Shown one piece after another: positions 62,401 to 64,000 of a stretch of DNA of 64,000 nucleotides; within the stretch, counting starts at the first letter, position 1, and every line of letters starts with the position of its first letter. The notes beneath the pieces were generated by a model. The model saw nothing but the letters and a program-made list of their open reading frames with translations, was not told the DNA's origin and did not search any database. The position numbers and the translations under genes were made by a program. This stretch comes from Dichetophora obliterata (Eukaryota; Arthropoda; Insecta; Diptera; Sciomyzidae): contig OY986439.1 of assembly GCA_963920525.1 (NCBI GenBank), positions 23,340,819-23,404,818 on the forward strand. Reading direction: 5' to 3'.

Positions 62401-64000
62401 AAATGTATTTTTGTGAATGAAATGCGAAACTTTTAGCGTAAATCGATATAGATAGATGTTTGGGAACATTTTACTTATTTTATTTTTTTTCAATAAACTT
62501 TTTCTTGTAAATATTTTTTGCTTTTATGTTTGACTTGTTTGAGTGTGGGTTGTTTTTTTCTAAATCTGTTGGCGTTTTCAAAGTGCTGGCTTTTGGTATT
62601 GAATTGGTTTTTTTTTATGTTCGTTTTTTTTCAAGCTTAAAATTTAGTTTAAACCATAGAGTTTCATGTAACTGTGGCGATGGACCGGACATTGGTCCGG
62701 ACATGCGTGGCGTTTCATCTTAATTGGTTAATTATTGCAATTTATGTGGTTTCTACACTGAGAAATAGTATTAAATTAAAATCAAAAAACCATATCTTTT
62801 AGTTTTATTAAATAAAAAACTATAGACCCTTTTATAGTTAAAAGTGTTTTCACAGTGTTAATTATAGCTTTCGAATTTCTCCGTTAACTTATCAAGGCTC
62901 ATTTTTTGAAAAATCCCACAAATCATTCTGCAGAAAAAATACTCCAACACATATTCTAAACCTTTTAAACTTAAGTATTTAGTTGAAAAAATGAGTCAAA
63001 ACATAAGTTTATGAATTCTATGACTGTATCAAATTATGAAAACGTTGTCACCAGTATTTGACTTACGTATCTCAAATCCAACTGACATTATTCCAGTCCG
63101 ATTACACTAGTTAACAAATTACTGGAGTTTGAATGAAATATTTTGGGTTGCTAAACATCAAGACAGCGAGTAACATTCGTCAATACAGACAGCGAGTAGC
63201 TTGACACTGATTATTACAGTGCTTCCACAAAGTAGATTGTGTAATTACTCCAGTGCTTCTCAAACTTTTTCGGATTCAAGTCACTTCAGTGTTTGTTAAA
63301 CTGTTGCTCCATTGACTTTCAAACTGTTACTCCAGTGACTTTTGAACTGTTGGTTGGAGTGACTCTCAAACTGTTGGCCTTTTTACTTTGTGAAGGGTGT
63401 CACGCACAGAGCCAAAAACCACCACATAAAATCAATATGATCACCTAATTGAGCTATTTTATTAGGTTTTCTTATTAATGCTACCAAATAATAAGAATTT
63501 TCCATACAGAAATTTTTTTAATTCCATAGAGAAAATCTTATTAAAAATTATAACTACTATCAAACATTTTTTAACAAGATTTCTTATTAAATGAATGAAA
63601 TGATGTAATCATATTAACACCTTACTTTAATAAGAAAATCTTTTTTCACTCTCCAAAAATTAAGAAGAGACCACCTTTAATTAATAAGAAATCTTTTTGA
63701 TCTGCTTTTATAAGATTTTCTTATTAAAAACCCTTTTAAGAAGGTAATAACGGTGAAAATGCTACTTATTCTTTGCTTTAGCTTTCAGCCGTAATTGTGA
63801 AGTGAATTCATGAAGTTTATGTGCATTTTATGGATTAAATTTATTTAAAGTAAAATAAAAATATATGGTAATAGATAATGATACTTTTGTTCCCGAACTT
63901 GTTTTCGACGAGGCTGAAATTCTGGAAACTCAAGCCATATTTCAGTCGTGGGGCTTGAGTGACTCAATTTCGACTTTACTAAAAATATTTCAGCCATATT
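62401..64000. other. AT-rich DNA, no gene
   Basis: 63408-63760 has many TTATTAAGA/TCTTATTAA words and ACAGAGCCAAAAACCACC at its start, suggesting an AT-rich MITE. Its limits are unclear. 63230-63370 repeats CAAACTGTTG(C/G)TCCA-like words three or four times. Confidence 0.35.

Overview
This window is intronic and intergenic DNA of an insect, almost certainly a higher fly (Brachycera). The reasons are a host gene matching fly AdamTS proteins, many small AT-rich DNA transposons, mauritiana-type and rosa-type (DD41D) mariner elements, a pogo-like and a piggyBac-like element, and Jockey-type non-LTR retrotransposons. A tephritid or calyptrate fly would fit, but I cannot name the species. The DNA is very AT-rich, and most long open frames are transposon remains or chance.

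Only one host gene is visible: a secreted ADAMTS metalloprotease on the minus strand. Six coding exons can be placed with matching GT-AG sites and phases: 34232-34451, 33998-34157, 26723-26842, 25551-26047, 5019-5117 and 4807-4920. Together they encode about 403 residues: most of the prodomain, a furin site (RSKR), and the catalytic domain up to the zinc-binding helix (HELGHN), which is split by an intron. The 5' exon(s) with the signal peptide were not found. The 3' exons (end of the catalytic domain, disintegrin-like, thrombospondin and spacer domains) should lie left of position 1.

The introns are large (20.4 kb and 7.2 kb) and packed with nested mobile DNA. Region 1-4.8 kb holds a hAT-like relic, two small TIR elements and a 0.93-kb foldback element. 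Region 5.2-8 kb holds a 430-bp MITE and a TIR element carrying a tRNA-like sequence, which is itself split by a dead mariner. Region 13-17.8 kb has a CACAGTG-ended element, an AATTCG-rich MITE, a head-to-head tRNA-derived palindrome inside a Helitron-like relic, and another TIR element. Region 17.9-22 kb is a Jockey-like retrotransposon split by an apparently intact 345-codon mariner and by a 441-bp MITE. Region 22-24.9 kb is a dispersed-repeat mosaic, and 27.2-29.4 kb is a second, decayed Jockey-like element.

Right of the ADAMTS exons (34.5-64 kb) there is no confident host gene. This part holds an irritans-like mariner fragment (36.4 kb), a pogo-like element (39.4-40.5 kb), an internally deleted DD41D element (41.4-42.3 kb), and an approximately 1.24-kb TTATG array followed by a 100-117-bp tandem repeat (45.5-47.3 kb). 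A fuller DD41D copy (47.4-48.7 kb) sits next to a 2.8-kb hAT element with a perfect 8-bp target duplication (48.8-51.6 kb). Further right are a second hAT-like unit whose coding frame is interrupted by a hairpin-bearing GT-AG segment (51.7-53.9 kb), tandem 190-bp repeats (57.8-58.3 kb) and a piggyBac-like relic (59.3-60.6 kb). A GC-richer stretch at 61.9-62.4 kb could be a promoter or 5' UTR.

I see no operon, CRISPR array, rRNA or complete tRNA gene. The most notable items are the mariner copy with an undamaged reading frame, the hairpin intron, the palindromic SINE-like pair and the very homogeneous pentanucleotide array. None amounts to clear evidence of a new biological system.
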